Part shown: positions 9,071 through 19,415 of the stretch, piece by piece
How the letters are laid out: each line of letters starts with the position of its first letter
Position numbering within the stretch: the stretch's first letter is position 1
Assembly: GCA_019115605.1 (NCBI GenBank)
Contig: DXDG01000016.1
Span: 1 to 64,000, forward strand
DNA: 64,000 nucleotides
Direction of reading: 5' to 3'
Source: Candidatus Alistipes faecigallinarum
GTDB lineage: Bacteria; Bacteroidota; Bacteroidia; Bacteroidales; Rikenellaceae
The notes under the pieces: generated by a model
The model's input: only the letters and a program-made list of their open reading frames with translations
Told to the model about the DNA's origin: nothing
Database searches by the model: none
Program-made: the position numbers and the translations under genes

Positions 9071-11908
9071 TCAATACATGTTGTCGTACATCGACTGCGA
9101 CTTGTCGTACTTCAGGTCGGAGAGCGATGCCGCCTTGACGCCGATGTTGAAGCTCCAGCTCTTGTGGTAGCCGAAGGGGATCCACGAGAAGGACATCTGC
9201 CAGCAGTGGAGGTCGCGCGTGATCGAGATCGACGAGGTGGTGAGCTTGTTCGCCTTGATGTCGTAACCGCCCTGGAATGTAATACCCGTCTTGGGGGTAA
9301 GGTTGACCGAGCCGTTGAAACTTACCGTCTGCGTAACGTTCTTCTTGTAACCCGTCGTGCCGTTGTTGACATAGGCCACCGAGTAGTTCACCGCGTAGTT
9401 GAATCCGAAGTTCCACGGCAGTGAGAAGTCGTAGTAGGCCTGGGCCATGTATTGTCGTCGCAGGACGGGATCCATCGTCCCGTAGGGGTCGTAGTAGGGG
9501 TTCGAATATTCGGGCGGCAGGCTTGTGATGTCGTTCATGGCCGGTTGCGAGCGGTCGTCGCGCGACTTGAAGGTGTAGCCGAACGACCATCCCGTCGAGG
9601 TGATGCGTCCCGGGAAGAAGAGCTTGTCGTAACGTACGCCCTGCGGAGTTACGCGGTAGGGGTCGAGCGTCGCCGAGAGGTTGATGCCGAAGTTCTTGAA
9701 CAGCGTTGTGCGGAACGACAGCGAGATGGTCGAGAGCTTCATCGAGTCGGCCAGGAAGTTGTACGATCCGCTCAGGCGCAGCTCGTCGATGAGCTTGATC
9801 TTCTTGACGCCCGAGGTATCGCGCTTGGACAGCACCTTCATTTCGAGGTTCTGCGACAGCGAGAAGTTCAAGGACATGGATTTGCCCGACGAGGGGACTC
9901 CGTAGGCGTTGATCGCATAGGGCGAGTAGGTCGTGAAGCGGCCCGTCGAGTCGGTCTGCCGCGAGAGGTAGTAGCCGTATTTGGGGTCGCTGAAGTCCGG
10001 GGCGAAGGAGAATCCCACGGTCGGGGTGATCGTATGTCGGATGGCCTGGATCTTGCGGTCGCGGCGCTTCTTCGTGAAGTCGAACATGCCGTAGAGGGTC
10101 GTCGAGGCCGAGACGCTCGTCGTGTAGTTGTAGAGACGGTAGAAACCGTAGTCCGAGGGGAGCGTGTCGGTCTGGTTCGTAACCGGATTCCACTCGTATT
10201 CCTGCTTCTTGAAGTACCACTTCTCGGTGTAGTTGAACGACGGCGAGACGTTAATGTAGTTGAACAGGTTGAACGATGCCGAGACGGGGATCGAGTGCTC
10301 GATGCCGTTCTTCATGTTGTCGATGGTCTTTTTGGAGAAGATCTCCGACTCGGTGGTGGTTACCGAGTTGGTCATCTTTCCGGTGTACTGCATCGAGATC
10401 TTCTCGTACCAGCGCTCCTTGCCGACGCGTTCCTTGCGCTTGAAGGGGTAGATGCGCGAGACGTTGAAGACGATGGTCGGCAGCGTAACCGAGATCGACT
10501 GGTTCTGCGAGTTCTGCGAGATGGCCATGTTGGCCGAGAGCGAGAAGGGGGTGCCGGCCCAGTTCTTCGAGTAGGAGATCGAGGAGTTGGTCTGCGTCGA
10601 GAGAATGTCGTCGAGCGTGGTGGCCGAGTAGCGGTTGTAGCCGCTCGTGGCGAAGTTCACCGAGGCCGAGAAGGTCGATCCGGGGTTGGCCTTGGCATCC
10701 TGCGAGTGGGTCCACTGCACGCGGAAGTTGTTCTGCTGGATGTAGTCGGGCTCGCCCTTTTCGCCCGTCTTGACGTTGGAGAACTGGATGTTGAAGCTGC
10801 CGCTGTACTTGTAGCGCTTGATGTAGCGCGAGGCGGCCGAGGCCTCCCACGATCCGAGGGTGTAGAATCCGCCGCGGAGCGCCAGGTCGGCGTAGTCGCC
10901 CAGCGTGAAGTAGTATCCCAGGTCGCGCAGGAAGAATCCCTTGAGCGACTCCTCGCCGTAGGTGGGCATCAGCAGACCCGACTTGGGCCCCATGTTGATG
11001 GGGAAGAATCCCTCGGGGATGCAGGGGAAATAGATGGGCACGTCCTCCATGACCAGGTAGGCCGGGCCCGTGATGACCTTCTTGCCGGGAATGACCTTCG
11101 CCTTGGTCATCGCCAGGTAGAAGTGCGGACAGTCCGTATGGTCGCAGGTCGTGTATTTGCCGTGCTCGATGTTGAAGGTGTTGTCGGGCATCTTCTTCAC
11201 GCTGCCGCCCACGAGCCAGCCGTCGCCCTGCTGCGTCGCCACGCCCTTGATCTTGGCCTTCTGCGAATCGAGGTTGTAGGTGATCGTGTCCATCTTGTAG
11301 GAGGTCCCGCCGTCGGCAAACTCGGGTTTCGTTACCGTCCACACGCCGTCCACCGAGTCGGGCTTTCCGTAGGCGTAGATCAGCTTCGTGTTCATGTCGA
11401 TGCGCATGTAGTCGGCCTTGAGGTTGCGGCTCTGATAGGTTACGTCGCCCTGGTTGTAGATGTATACCAACTTGTTGCGTACGTCGTAGACCAGCGAATC
11501 CGAACTCTTTCCGTCGAGCGGATCGTCGAGGAACTTCTTGGCCGTGCGCGGCTTGCGCACCGTATCGCGTTGTGCGGTGCCGGTTGCGGTGGAATCGGCC
11601 TGCGGAGCCCGGAAGAGCGTGTCGGCCGCCGTGCCGGCGAGGGAATCCGCGGCGGAACCCGACCGTGCCTGCTGGCGAGCGTAGCGCTCCTGCTGACGCC
11701 GCTGGCGCCGCGTGACGGGCTGCTCGCCGGCGGTTTCGGCGATGACGGGCTGCGGATCGAAAAGTTGCCGGACAAGGGTGTCGGGACGGGCTGCGGGGAG
11801 GGTGTCGGGAGGGTTCTGAGGCCCGGCAACGAGCCGTGCTCCCACCCCCGGCAACGCCTGGGCGAAGAGCAGAACCGCCACCGCCGACAAGAGATATTTT
11901 AGCCTCAC
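9071..11908 (-). CDS. LptD-like LPS assembly outer-membrane protein (OstA family)
   Basis: About 945 aa; OstA-like N-terminal region followed by long beta-strand-rich barrel. GTG start at 11908 or ATG at 11995 possible. Confidence 0.8.
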   Translation of the reverse strand: MRLKYLLSAVAVLLFAQALPGVGARLVAGPQNPPDTLPAARPDTLVRQLFDPQPVIAETAGEQPVTRRQRRQQERYARQQARSGSAADSLAGTAADTLFRAPQADSTATGTAQRDTVRKPRTAKKFLDDPLDGKSSDSLVYDVRNKLVYIYNQGDVTYQSRNLKADYMRIDMNTKLIYAYGKPDSVDGVWTVTKPEFADGGTSYKMDTITYNLDSQKAKIKGVATQQGDGWLVGGSVKKMPDNTFNIEHGKYTTCDHTDCPHFYLAMTKAKVIPGKKVITGPAYLVMEDVPIYFPCIPEGFFPINMGPKSGLLMPTYGEESLKGFFLRDLGYYFTLGDYADLALRGGFYTLGSWEASAASRYIKRYKYSGSFNIQFSNVKTGEKGEPDYIQQNNFRVQWTHSQDAKANPGSTFSASVNFATSGYNRYSATTLDDILSTQTNSSISYSKNWAGTPFSLSANMAISQNSQNQSISVTLPTIVFNVSRIYPFKRKERVGKERWYEKISMQYTGKMTNSVTTTESEIFSKKTIDNMKNGIEHSIPVSASFNLFNYINVSPSFNYTEKWYFKKQEYEWNPVTNQTDTLPSDYGFYRLYNYTTSVSASTTLYGMFDFTKKRRDRKIQAIRHTITPTVGFSFAPDFSDPKYGYYLSRQTDSTGRFTTYSPYAINAYGVPSSGKSMSLNFSLSQNLEMKVLSKRDTSGVKKIKLIDELRLSGSYNFLADSMKLSTISLSFRTTLFKNFGINLSATLDPYRVTPQGVRYDKLFFPGRITSTGWSFGYTFKSRDDRSQPAMNDITSLPPEYSNPYYDPYGTMDPVLRRQYMAQAYYDFSLPWNFGFNYAVNYSVAYVNNGTTGYKKNVTQTVSFNGSVNLTPKTGITFQGGYDIKANKLTTSSISITRDLHCWQMSFSWIPFGYHKSWSFNIGVKAASLSDLKYDKSQSMYDNMY

Positions 11909-11935
11909 TCTGTTCAAAATCCCAAAAAAAATCCG

Positions 11936-11943
11936 TACCTTTG
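11936..11943 (+). promoter_or_regulatory. TACCTTTG -7 box upstream of amidase gene
   Basis: TAnnTTTG match. Confidence 0.4.
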
Positions 11944-12055
11944 CCGACAAGTCGGCAAAACCGCCCGAGACCCGATTCCGGAACCTCCGGAGCATGGATT
12001 TCGGCCCGACAAAGATAGATAAAAAATTACAGAAAGCTCACATTTACCGTTAAAT

Positions 12056-13294
12056 ATGCGTAGCGGATCTCTCCTGTCGTTTTTCCTTGCCGCGATGCTG
12101 CTCCTAACGAACGGCGCCGCAGCCGGAAATATTGCGCACGGCGTGAGCGTGGTGGTGCTCGACGCGGGGCACGGCGGCAAGTTCCCAGGAGCCCATTACG
12201 GCGGGGTCTACGAGAAGGATCTCACGCTGAAGGTGGTCCTGAAGGTCGGCAAGCTGATCGAGCAGGGAATGCCGGGCGTGAAGGTGGTCTATACGCGCAA
12301 GACGGACAAGACGCTGGGCGCAACGCTCGCCGACGATCTGCAGGCACGCGCCGACATTGCCAACAAGGCCGGAGGCGATCTGTTCGTCTCGGTGCATGTC
12401 AATGCGGCCAAGACGAAGGATGCGCGGGGTGTCGAGACGCTCATCATGGGCGAGAGCCCCAAGGAGCAGCGTTACAACGAGAATGCACTGTACGAGAGCA
12501 ACCGCGAGGATCTGATCGACATGTCGGACGAACGTACGGCGGCCATCGTCCGGGCCTATATCCAGAATCTGCAGTTTACCTACGGCGAGTACAGCGAGGC
12601 GCTGGCCCGCTGTATCCAGGACAACTACATCCGCAGCGGCCGCCGTTCGCGCGGCGTGAAGCCGCAGCTGCTGCGCGTGCTCTACGCCACGGACATGCCG
12701 GGGGTGCTGACCGAGATCGGTTTCATGACCAATGCGCAGGAGATGGCCTACATGAAGTCGGAGAAGGGACTCAACGAGATTGCCCGCAACATCTACCAGG
12801 GTATCCGTGACTATTCGGACTATGTGCTCAGGATCCGCGGTGCGGAGGGGGGCCGGCCGGCAGCGGCCGCTTCGGAGCGCCCGGACAAGGCGGTTTCGGC
12901 CGCCCCGGCCGAAGGAGAGTCTCCGGTGAAGGACGCCGGTACGGAAAAGAAAGCCACTGCACCGAAATCCGGACGAAACTCCTCTGAAACGGCGCCGGAA
13001 GCGGCAAAAACGGCCGATCGGCCCGCGGCGAAGGCTTCGGAGGCCGCACAAGCCCCCGTGCGTTACGCGATTCAGATCATGGCCAGTTCGAAATCCGTTT
13101 CGCTGCGCTCGTCGCAGTTCGGTCCCTACCGGGGCAAGGTGAAGCAGTATGTCGCCGAAGGGCGTTTCCCCTATAAGTATTGTGTGGGCGAGTACGCCGA
13201 TGAGCAGCAGGCGCGGCGGCAGTTGCGCGAGGTGCAGAAACACTTCCCCAAGGCCTTTGTCGTCTCCTGCCGTGCAGGACGTATCGTGCCGTAG
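12056..13294 (+). CDS. N-acetylmuramoyl-L-alanine amidase (AmiC-like) with C-terminal SPOR-like domain
   Basis: VVLDAGHGGKFPGA, FVSVHVNAA, GVLTEIGFMTN motifs; SPOR-like tail. Confidence 0.92.
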   Translation: MRSGSLLSFFLAAMLLLTNGAAAGNIAHGVSVVVLDAGHGGKFPGAHYGGVYEKDLTLKVVLKVGKLIEQGMPGVKVVYTRKTDKTLGATLADDLQARADIANKAGGDLFVSVHVNAAKTKDARGVETLIMGESPKEQRYNENALYESNREDLIDMSDERTAAIVRAYIQNLQFTYGEYSEALARCIQDNYIRSGRRSRGVKPQLLRVLYATDMPGVLTEIGFMTNAQEMAYMKSEKGLNEIARNIYQGIRDYSDYVLRIRGAEGGRPAAAASERPDKAVSAAPAEGESPVKDAGTEKKATAPKSGRNSSETAPEAAKTADRPAAKASEAAQAPVRYAIQIMASSKSVSLRSSQFGPYRGKVKQYVAEGRFPYKYCVGEYADEQQARRQLREVQKHFPKAFVVSCRAGRIVP

Positions 13295-13306
13295 TGGCAG
13301 CAGGGC

Positions 13307-13346
13307 GGGGCGGTCGGCTGCACGCCGGGGCGGTCGGCTGCACGCC
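13307..13346. repeat. perfect 20-bp tandem duplication
   Basis: GGGGCGGTCGGCTGCACGCC x2. Confidence 0.9.
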
Positions 13347-13392
13347 GGCGGCTCTCCGCCTTGGCAATGAATGAAAATTAAAACAGCTTGTT

Positions 13393-14394
13393 ATGAAAAG
13401 AGAGGTTAAGATCGGAATATTCGCCGTGGCGATGATCCTGGCCGCCTGGGCGGGAGTCCGGTTCCTGAAGGGATTCGATATCTTCGGCCGCAATGCGGTC
13501 TATTATGCCGCCTATGACCAGGTCGGCGGCGTGCAGTCGGCTTCGCCCGTGCTGATGCAGGGCGTGAAGATCGGTACGGTAACCGGAATCACGCTCGACC
13601 CCCGGCGCAGCGACAAGGTCGTCCTGCAGCTGACCGTCAAGCGTCAGTATGCCATTCCCGAGGATTCCGAGGCGAAGATCATCAGCAACAGCCTGATGGG
13701 CTCGAAGGCGATCGAGATCACCTACGGCATCTCGGAGCGCTGTCTGGCGGACGGCGATACGCTGATTTCGAGCCGCGACCGCGATCTGATGGACATGGCG
13801 GGCTCGGAACTCGACTTTTTCAAGCAGAAGCTCTCGCGCATCACGGACGATCTGTCGCGGACGCTTGGCAATATCAACGGCCTGCTGGAGGAGAATGCGG
13901 CAAACATCTCCGGGACGCTCGGCAATCTGAATACCGTTTCGGGCGATGTGGCCGAGCTGCTCGACACCGAGAAGGAGCACCTGCAGTCCGCCGTGCGGAA
14001 CCTTTCGGCCTTTGCCGACATGCTCGGAGAGAACGCTCCGCGCGTGGACAGCATCGTCGGCAGCCTGAACGAGGTTACGGCGCAGCTGGCCGAGGCGGAT
14101 TTTGCGCAGCGCCTTTCGCAGAGCGTGGCCACGCTTGACAACCTGCTCGGAAAGATCAATGCCGGAGAGGGTTCGCTGGGAATGCTGCTCAACGACCGGG
14201 CGCTCTACGATTCGCTGACCGTAGCCAGCGGCAACCTGGCCTCGCTGCTGGCCGATCTGGAGCGTTATCCGGGCCGTTATGTGCACTTCTCGCTCTTCGG
14301 GCGCGATCCCGAGAAGATGAAGACAAAGGCCGACCGCCGGGCGGCCCGTGAAGCCGAAAAACAACTCAAAGACTCTCTCAGACGCGTCCGGTAG
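13393..14394 (+). CDS. MlaD/MCE family lipid-transport protein
   Basis: MKREVKIGIFAVAMILAAWAGVRFLKG; MCE domain GVKIGTVTGI. Confidence 0.9.
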   Translation: MKREVKIGIFAVAMILAAWAGVRFLKGFDIFGRNAVYYAAYDQVGGVQSASPVLMQGVKIGTVTGITLDPRRSDKVVLQLTVKRQYAIPEDSEAKIISNSLMGSKAIEITYGISERCLADGDTLISSRDRDLMDMAGSELDFFKQKLSRITDDLSRTLGNINGLLEENAANISGTLGNLNTVSGDVAELLDTEKEHLQSAVRNLSAFADMLGENAPRVDSIVGSLNEVTAQLAEADFAQRLSQSVATLDNLLGKINAGEGSLGMLLNDRALYDSLTVASGNLASLLADLERYPGRYVHFSLFGRDPEKMKTKADRRAAREAEKQLKDSLRRVR

Positions 14395-14460
14395 GCGCGC
14401 ATTCCGCTTTTCCGCGGGCTCCGCTACCGGTATTCACCGGCGCTGCGGGCCGGTGACGGG

Positions 14461-16974
14461 ATGAAGATTTCCGATATGATTTACCCTGCTACTTTCGAGC
14501 AAAAGATCGGTTTCGACCGACTCCGCGAGCAGGTTGCCGCCCTGTGCAGCATGCGTGCCGCGCGGGAGCGCCTTGCGGCGGAGTGTTTTTCAACCTCGGC
14601 ACGGGAGATCGGGCAGCGGCTGGCGCTCGCGGACGAGATGCGCCTGCTGCTCGAGATGGAACGCGACTTTCCCGGCGGCGACTATCCCGATATCGACTTT
14701 CTGGTGGCCAAGCTGCGCGTCGAGGGGTCGTTCCTCGATGTCGAGGAGGTGATGACGCTCTACGGGGCGCTCTCGGCGCTGGGCGGCATCGTTTCGTTTA
14801 TCCGCACCCGCGGGGAGCACTATCCGGCGCTCTTTGAACGCACGCGGGACATTGCGGCCTTCCCCGAGATCGTGCAGCGCATCGAGACGATCCTCGACCG
14901 TTTCGGCAACGTGCGCGACAACGCCTCGCCGGCCCTGCTGCAGGTCCGCCGGGCGATTCGCGAGCACGAGGGACAGGCCGCCAAGCGGCTGCAGGCGGTG
15001 CTCGCCTCGGCCAAGAGTGCCGGCATCGTCGATGCCGACGCGCAGATCTCGATCCGCGAGGGGAGGGCGGTGATCCCCGTGTCGGCGGCCAACAAGCGAA
15101 AGATCAACGGTTTCATTCACGACGAATCGGCCACGGGAAAGACCTTCTACATCGAACCCGTGGAGGTGGTGGAGATCAACAACGAGCTGCGCGAGCTGGA
15201 GTATGCCGAGCGGCGCGAGATCGTGCGGATCCTTTCGGAGTTCACCGATGCGATCCGTCCCGATACGGAGTCGATCGCCGTGTCGGGCGACTACCTGGCC
15301 GAGATCGACATGCTGCGGGCCAAGGGACGCTGGGCCTCGGAGAACGGCTGTGTGAAGCCGATCCTCTCGACCGATGACCGGCTGGTGCTGCGCAACGCAC
15401 GCCACCCGCTGCTGCAGCAGACGCTGCGGGCCGCCGGGCGCGAGATCGTGCCTCTCGACCTGCAGCTCGACCGCCGCAAGCACATCCTCGTCATTTCGGG
15501 CCCGAATGCCGGCGGCAAGTCGGTCTGCCTGAAGACCACGGGCATCGTGCAGTACATGTTCCAGTGCGGATTCCTCGTGCCGGCGTCGGAGAACTCGGAG
15601 CTTCCCGTCTTCCGGAGCCTGTTTATCGACATCGGCGACGAGCAGTCGATCGACAACGACCTTTCGACCTATTCGTCGCACCTGCTCAACATGAAGCACA
15701 TGCTTGCCGGGGCGTCGGACCGTACGCTGGTGCTCATCGACGAGTTCGGCTCGGGCACGGAGCCCACGATCGGCGGGGCGATTGCCGAGGCGATCCTCGA
15801 AAAGCTCCTCGAAAAGGGATGCTACGGGGTGATCACCACCCACTATGCCAATATCAAGTACTACGCCTCGAACACCGAGGGCATCGCCAACGGCGCGATG
15901 CAGTTCGACGTGCAGCGTATCCGGCCGTTGTTCCGGCTGGAGATGGGCAAGCCGGGCAGTTCGTTTGCCATTGAGATTGCGCGCAAGATCGGCCTTCCGG
16001 AGGAGATCATCCGCGCGGCGAGCGAGAAGGCGGGTTCGGACCATATCAATATCGAGCGGCAGCTGCGCGAGATAGCGCGCGACAAGCACTACTGGGAGCA
16101 GAAGCGCGACCGCATCCGCCTGACGGACCGCAAGGTCGAGGAGCTGGAGCAGACCTATTCCGAGCAGCTGGCCGGCATCCGTGCCGAGCGGCAGGAGATC
16201 CTGCGCCGTGCCAAGCAGGAGGCGCAGCAGCTCATTGCCGACGCCAACCGGCAGATCGAGAATACGATCCGCACGATCCGCGAGGCGCAGGCCGAGAAGG
16301 AGCTCACGCGCCTGGCCCGCCGCGAGCTGGAGGATTTCCGCGAGCAGCAGGTCGAGAAGGCGGACGATGCCGAGCGTGATGCCGCCGTGTCGCGCGAGAT
16401 CGAGCGCATCGAGCGGCGGCGCCAGCGACGTGCCGAGCGCAAGGCCCGCGAAGGGGTCGCGGCAGTCGCTGCCGCGCCGGCTCCCGAGGTGGAGAAGCCG
16501 CGCGAGGTGGTCGAGGGCTCGAAGGTCCGCATGGAGGGGCAGGATATGGTCGGCGTCGTGCAGTCGGTCAAGGGCAACCGGGCGCAGGTGGCCTTCGGGC
16601 AGATCCTGACGACGGTCGATCGCAGCCGGCTGCGGGTCGTTTCGAACAGCGAATACCGCGAGGCGACGCGCCCCGTGGCGCCGCGTACGGTGGTCTCGGC
16701 CGACATCTCGGCCCGCAAGCTCCGTTTCCGCGACCATATCGACGTGCGGGGCATGCGTGCCGCCGAGGCGCTGGAGCAGGTGCGCGACTTTATCGACGAT
16801 GCGCTGATGGTGGGCGTGAGCACGGTGTCGATCCTCCACGGCAAGGGCACCGGAGCCCTCAAGGAGGAGATCCGCCGCTACCTGCGGAGTGTTCCGGAGG
16901 TGGTCTCGGCCGTGGACGAACATGCCGACCGCGGCGGCGCGGGCATCACGGTCGTAACGTTCGATCTGTCGTAA
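14461..16974 (+). CDS. mutS2: endonuclease MutS2
   Basis: 837 aa; GPNAGGKSVCLKT Walker A, LVLIDEFGSGTEP Walker B, C-terminal Smr domain (DVRGMRAAEAL...HGKGTGAL). Confidence 0.95.
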   Translation: MKISDMIYPATFEQKIGFDRLREQVAALCSMRAARERLAAECFSTSAREIGQRLALADEMRLLLEMERDFPGGDYPDIDFLVAKLRVEGSFLDVEEVMTLYGALSALGGIVSFIRTRGEHYPALFERTRDIAAFPEIVQRIETILDRFGNVRDNASPALLQVRRAIREHEGQAAKRLQAVLASAKSAGIVDADAQISIREGRAVIPVSAANKRKINGFIHDESATGKTFYIEPVEVVEINNELRELEYAERREIVRILSEFTDAIRPDTESIAVSGDYLAEIDMLRAKGRWASENGCVKPILSTDDRLVLRNARHPLLQQTLRAAGREIVPLDLQLDRRKHILVISGPNAGGKSVCLKTTGIVQYMFQCGFLVPASENSELPVFRSLFIDIGDEQSIDNDLSTYSSHLLNMKHMLAGASDRTLVLIDEFGSGTEPTIGGAIAEAILEKLLEKGCYGVITTHYANIKYYASNTEGIANGAMQFDVQRIRPLFRLEMGKPGSSFAIEIARKIGLPEEIIRAASEKAGSDHINIERQLREIARDKHYWEQKRDRIRLTDRKVEELEQTYSEQLAGIRAERQEILRRAKQEAQQLIADANRQIENTIRTIREAQAEKELTRLARRELEDFREQQVEKADDAERDAAVSREIERIERRRQRRAERKAREGVAAVAAAPAPEVEKPREVVEGSKVRMEGQDMVGVVQSVKGNRAQVAFGQILTTVDRSRLRVVSNSEYREATRPVAPRTVVSADISARKLRFRDHIDVRGMRAAEALEQVRDFIDDALMVGVSTVSILHGKGTGALKEEIRRYLRSVPEVVSAVDEHADRGGAGITVVTFDLS

Positions 16975-17045
16975 CAGGGAAATTGTCGGAGCGGCGGCCG
17001 GGCCGCCGAACGCCGGATCTCCGGCGGACTCCATACGGATAAGTT

Positions 17046-19415
17046 ATGAATTACAGACTTTCACGGATTGCCGCCATCGTGGGCGGCACGTTTTCGGGCG
17101 CGGACTGCGAGGTGCAGTCGGTTGTAACGGACAGCCGTTCGCTGACCTGCGAGCTGGCTACGGGCCCGATGTTCGTGGCGATGTGCGGCGCCAATCACGA
17201 TTCGCACGACTATGTCGGACAGATGCTCGACCGCGGGGTCCGCGCCTTTCTGACCGAACGGCCGGTCGATCTGCCGGCGGATTGCGGCTGCGTCGTGGTC
17301 GCGAATGCCATCGACGCCCTGCAGTGCCTGGCGGCCTACCACCGGGCGCAGTTCCGGGGCACGGTGGTCGGAATCACCGGCTCGAACGGCAAGACGGTCA
17401 TCAAGGAGTGGATCGCCGAGGAGCTTCCCGCCGGCATGAAGTACTACCGTTCGCCGAAGAGCTACAATTCGCAGCTGGGCGTGCCTCTCTCGGTGCTGAT
17501 GCTTGAGGGCGACGAGCAGCTGGCGATCTTCGAGGCCGGAATCTCGAAACCGAGCGAGATGGAGCGTCTGGAGCGGATTATCCGTCCCGACGTGGTCATC
17601 TTCACCTCGATCGGCGACGCCCATCAGGAGCACTTCCTCAATATGGAGCAGAAGTGCGTCGAGAAGATGGTGCTTGCTCACGGCGCCTCGAAGATCATCT
17701 ACCACAGCTACTACGAGCCGCTGGGGCGGCTGATCGCCGCCCGTTTCGCTTCGCGCAAGCTCTACGATGCGGCGTCGTTCCCGCTTGTTCCCGAGTCGGT
17801 TGTCGGCAACGAGGCCTCGCGGCGCAATGCGCAGATCGTCGAGGCCTTCTGCGCCGCAATGGGCTATCCCGCCCCGGCCTTCGCGTCGGCTCCCGAGGTG
17901 GCGATGCGTCTTGAGGTCAAGGACGGCATCAACGACTCGGTGCTGATCAACGACGCCTACAACCTCGATCTCAACTCGCTGGCCCTGGCGCTGGACTACC
18001 TCCATACGGTGGCCCTCTCGCGGCCGAAGACCCTCATCCTGTCGGATATCGCGCAGAGCGGACTTTCGGACGACGAACTTTACAGCCGCGTGGCGGGCAT
18101 GGTGGCCCGTGCGGGTATCGATACCTTTGTCGGCATCGGTCCGAAGCTGAAGCGTTACGCCGCGCTCATTACCTGCAACAAGAATTTCTTCCCCTCGACC
18201 GAGGAGTGCATCGAGCGGCTGGGCCGCGATGCCGTGGCGGGACGGGCCGTGCTGCTCAAGGGCGCCCGGGAGTACCGTTTCGAGAAGCTGGCCCACGCCC
18301 TCTCGCGCAAGAGCCACACGACCGTCCTGGAGGTCGATCTCGATGCGATGATCCAAAACCTGAACTACTTCCGTTCGAAACTCGCCCACGGCACGAAGCT
18401 CGTGGCAATGGTCAAGGCGGGCTCCTACGGTGCCGGCGATTTCGAGGTGGCGCAGATGCTCCAGCACCAGGGTGTGGATTACCTGGCCGTGGCCTTTGCC
18501 GACGAGGGGGTGCTGCTGCGCGAGCGGGGCATTACGATGCCGATCGTGGTGCTCAACGCCGATGCGGACAGCTTCGAGCTGATGATTGCCAACCGGCTCG
18601 AACCCGAGATCTACAGCTTCCGCTCACTCGACGACTTTGCGGCCGCCGTGTCGCATGCCGGCGAGACGCGCTATCCGATCCATCTGAAACTCGATACGGG
18701 CATGCACCGGCTGGGTTTCATGGAGGAGGAGATCGGCCGGCTTTGCGAGTTGCTTCCGGTGCGTCCCGAGGTCAAGGTGGCGACGATCTTCTCGCACCTG
18801 AACTGCGCCGACATGCCCGCGGAGGATGCCTATACGCGGGCGCAGATCGCCCGCTTCGACCGGATGAGCAGCGCCATTATGGCAACGCTTCCCTATCCGG
18901 TGATCCGCCATACAGCCAACTCGGCGGCCATCGAGCGCTTCCCCGAGGCGCAGTACGACATGTGCCGCCTCGGCCTGGGCCTCTACGGCTTCGGGTGGTG
19001 CCACAACGAGGCGCTGCGTCCGGTTTCAACGCTGCGGACGCGGATCGTGGCAATCAAGCACCTGGCGGCCGGCGAGACGGTCGGCTACGGACGGGCCGGG
19101 CACCTGACGCGCCCGAGCATCACGGCGACGATTCCCGTGGGCTATGCCGACGGTCTGGACCGCCACCTGGGCTGCGGCCGCTGGTCGGTGCTGGTCGGCG
19201 GCGGGGCGGCGCCCATCGTGGGGCGCGTCTGCATGGACAGCTGCATGATCGACATTACGGATATCCCCGGCGTCGGGGAGGGCGACGAGGTGCGGATCTT
19301 CTCCCCGGAGCCGGGCAACGACCTGGAGACGATGGCCCGGGTGCTCGATACGATCCCCTATGAGATCATGACCTCGGTTTCGTCGCGCGTGAAACGAATC
19401 TATCTCAAGGAGTAA
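17046..19415 (+). CDS. bifunctional MurF ligase / alanine racemase
   Basis: MurF N-half (GITGSNGKTVIKEW) and alanine racemase C-half (VKAGSYGAG, GYADG). Confidence 0.95.
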   Translation: MNYRLSRIAAIVGGTFSGADCEVQSVVTDSRSLTCELATGPMFVAMCGANHDSHDYVGQMLDRGVRAFLTERPVDLPADCGCVVVANAIDALQCLAAYHRAQFRGTVVGITGSNGKTVIKEWIAEELPAGMKYYRSPKSYNSQLGVPLSVLMLEGDEQLAIFEAGISKPSEMERLERIIRPDVVIFTSIGDAHQEHFLNMEQKCVEKMVLAHGASKIIYHSYYEPLGRLIAARFASRKLYDAASFPLVPESVVGNEASRRNAQIVEAFCAAMGYPAPAFASAPEVAMRLEVKDGINDSVLINDAYNLDLNSLALALDYLHTVALSRPKTLILSDIAQSGLSDDELYSRVAGMVARAGIDTFVGIGPKLKRYAALITCNKNFFPSTEECIERLGRDAVAGRAVLLKGAREYRFEKLAHALSRKSHTTVLEVDLDAMIQNLNYFRSKLAHGTKLVAMVKAGSYGAGDFEVAQMLQHQGVDYLAVAFADEGVLLRERGITMPIVVLNADADSFELMIANRLEPEIYSFRSLDDFAAAVSHAGETRYPIHLKLDTGMHRLGFMEEEIGRLCELLPVRPEVKVATIFSHLNCADMPAEDAYTRAQIARFDRMSSAIMATLPYPVIRHTANSAAIERFPEAQYDMCRLGLGLYGFGWCHNEALRPVSTLRTRIVAIKHLAAGETVGYGRAGHLTRPSITATIPVGYADGLDRHLGCGRWSVLVGGGAAPIVGRVCMDSCMIDITDIPGVGEGDEVRIFSPEPGNDLETMARVLDTIPYEIMTSVSSRVKRIYLKE

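Noticed and set aside
9452-11902. 816-aa plus-strand ORF opposite the LptD-like gene
   Set aside because: Arg/Val-rich shadow ORF antisense to a well-supported outer-membrane protein; a GC-rich codon-bias artefact
14590-17034. 814-aa minus-strand ORF opposite mutS2
   Set aside because: Shadow ORF; composition is Arg/Asp/Leu/His-rich without recognisable motifs
17046-19415. MurF-alanine racemase fusion as a novelty
   Set aside because: A known architecture in Bacteroidetes
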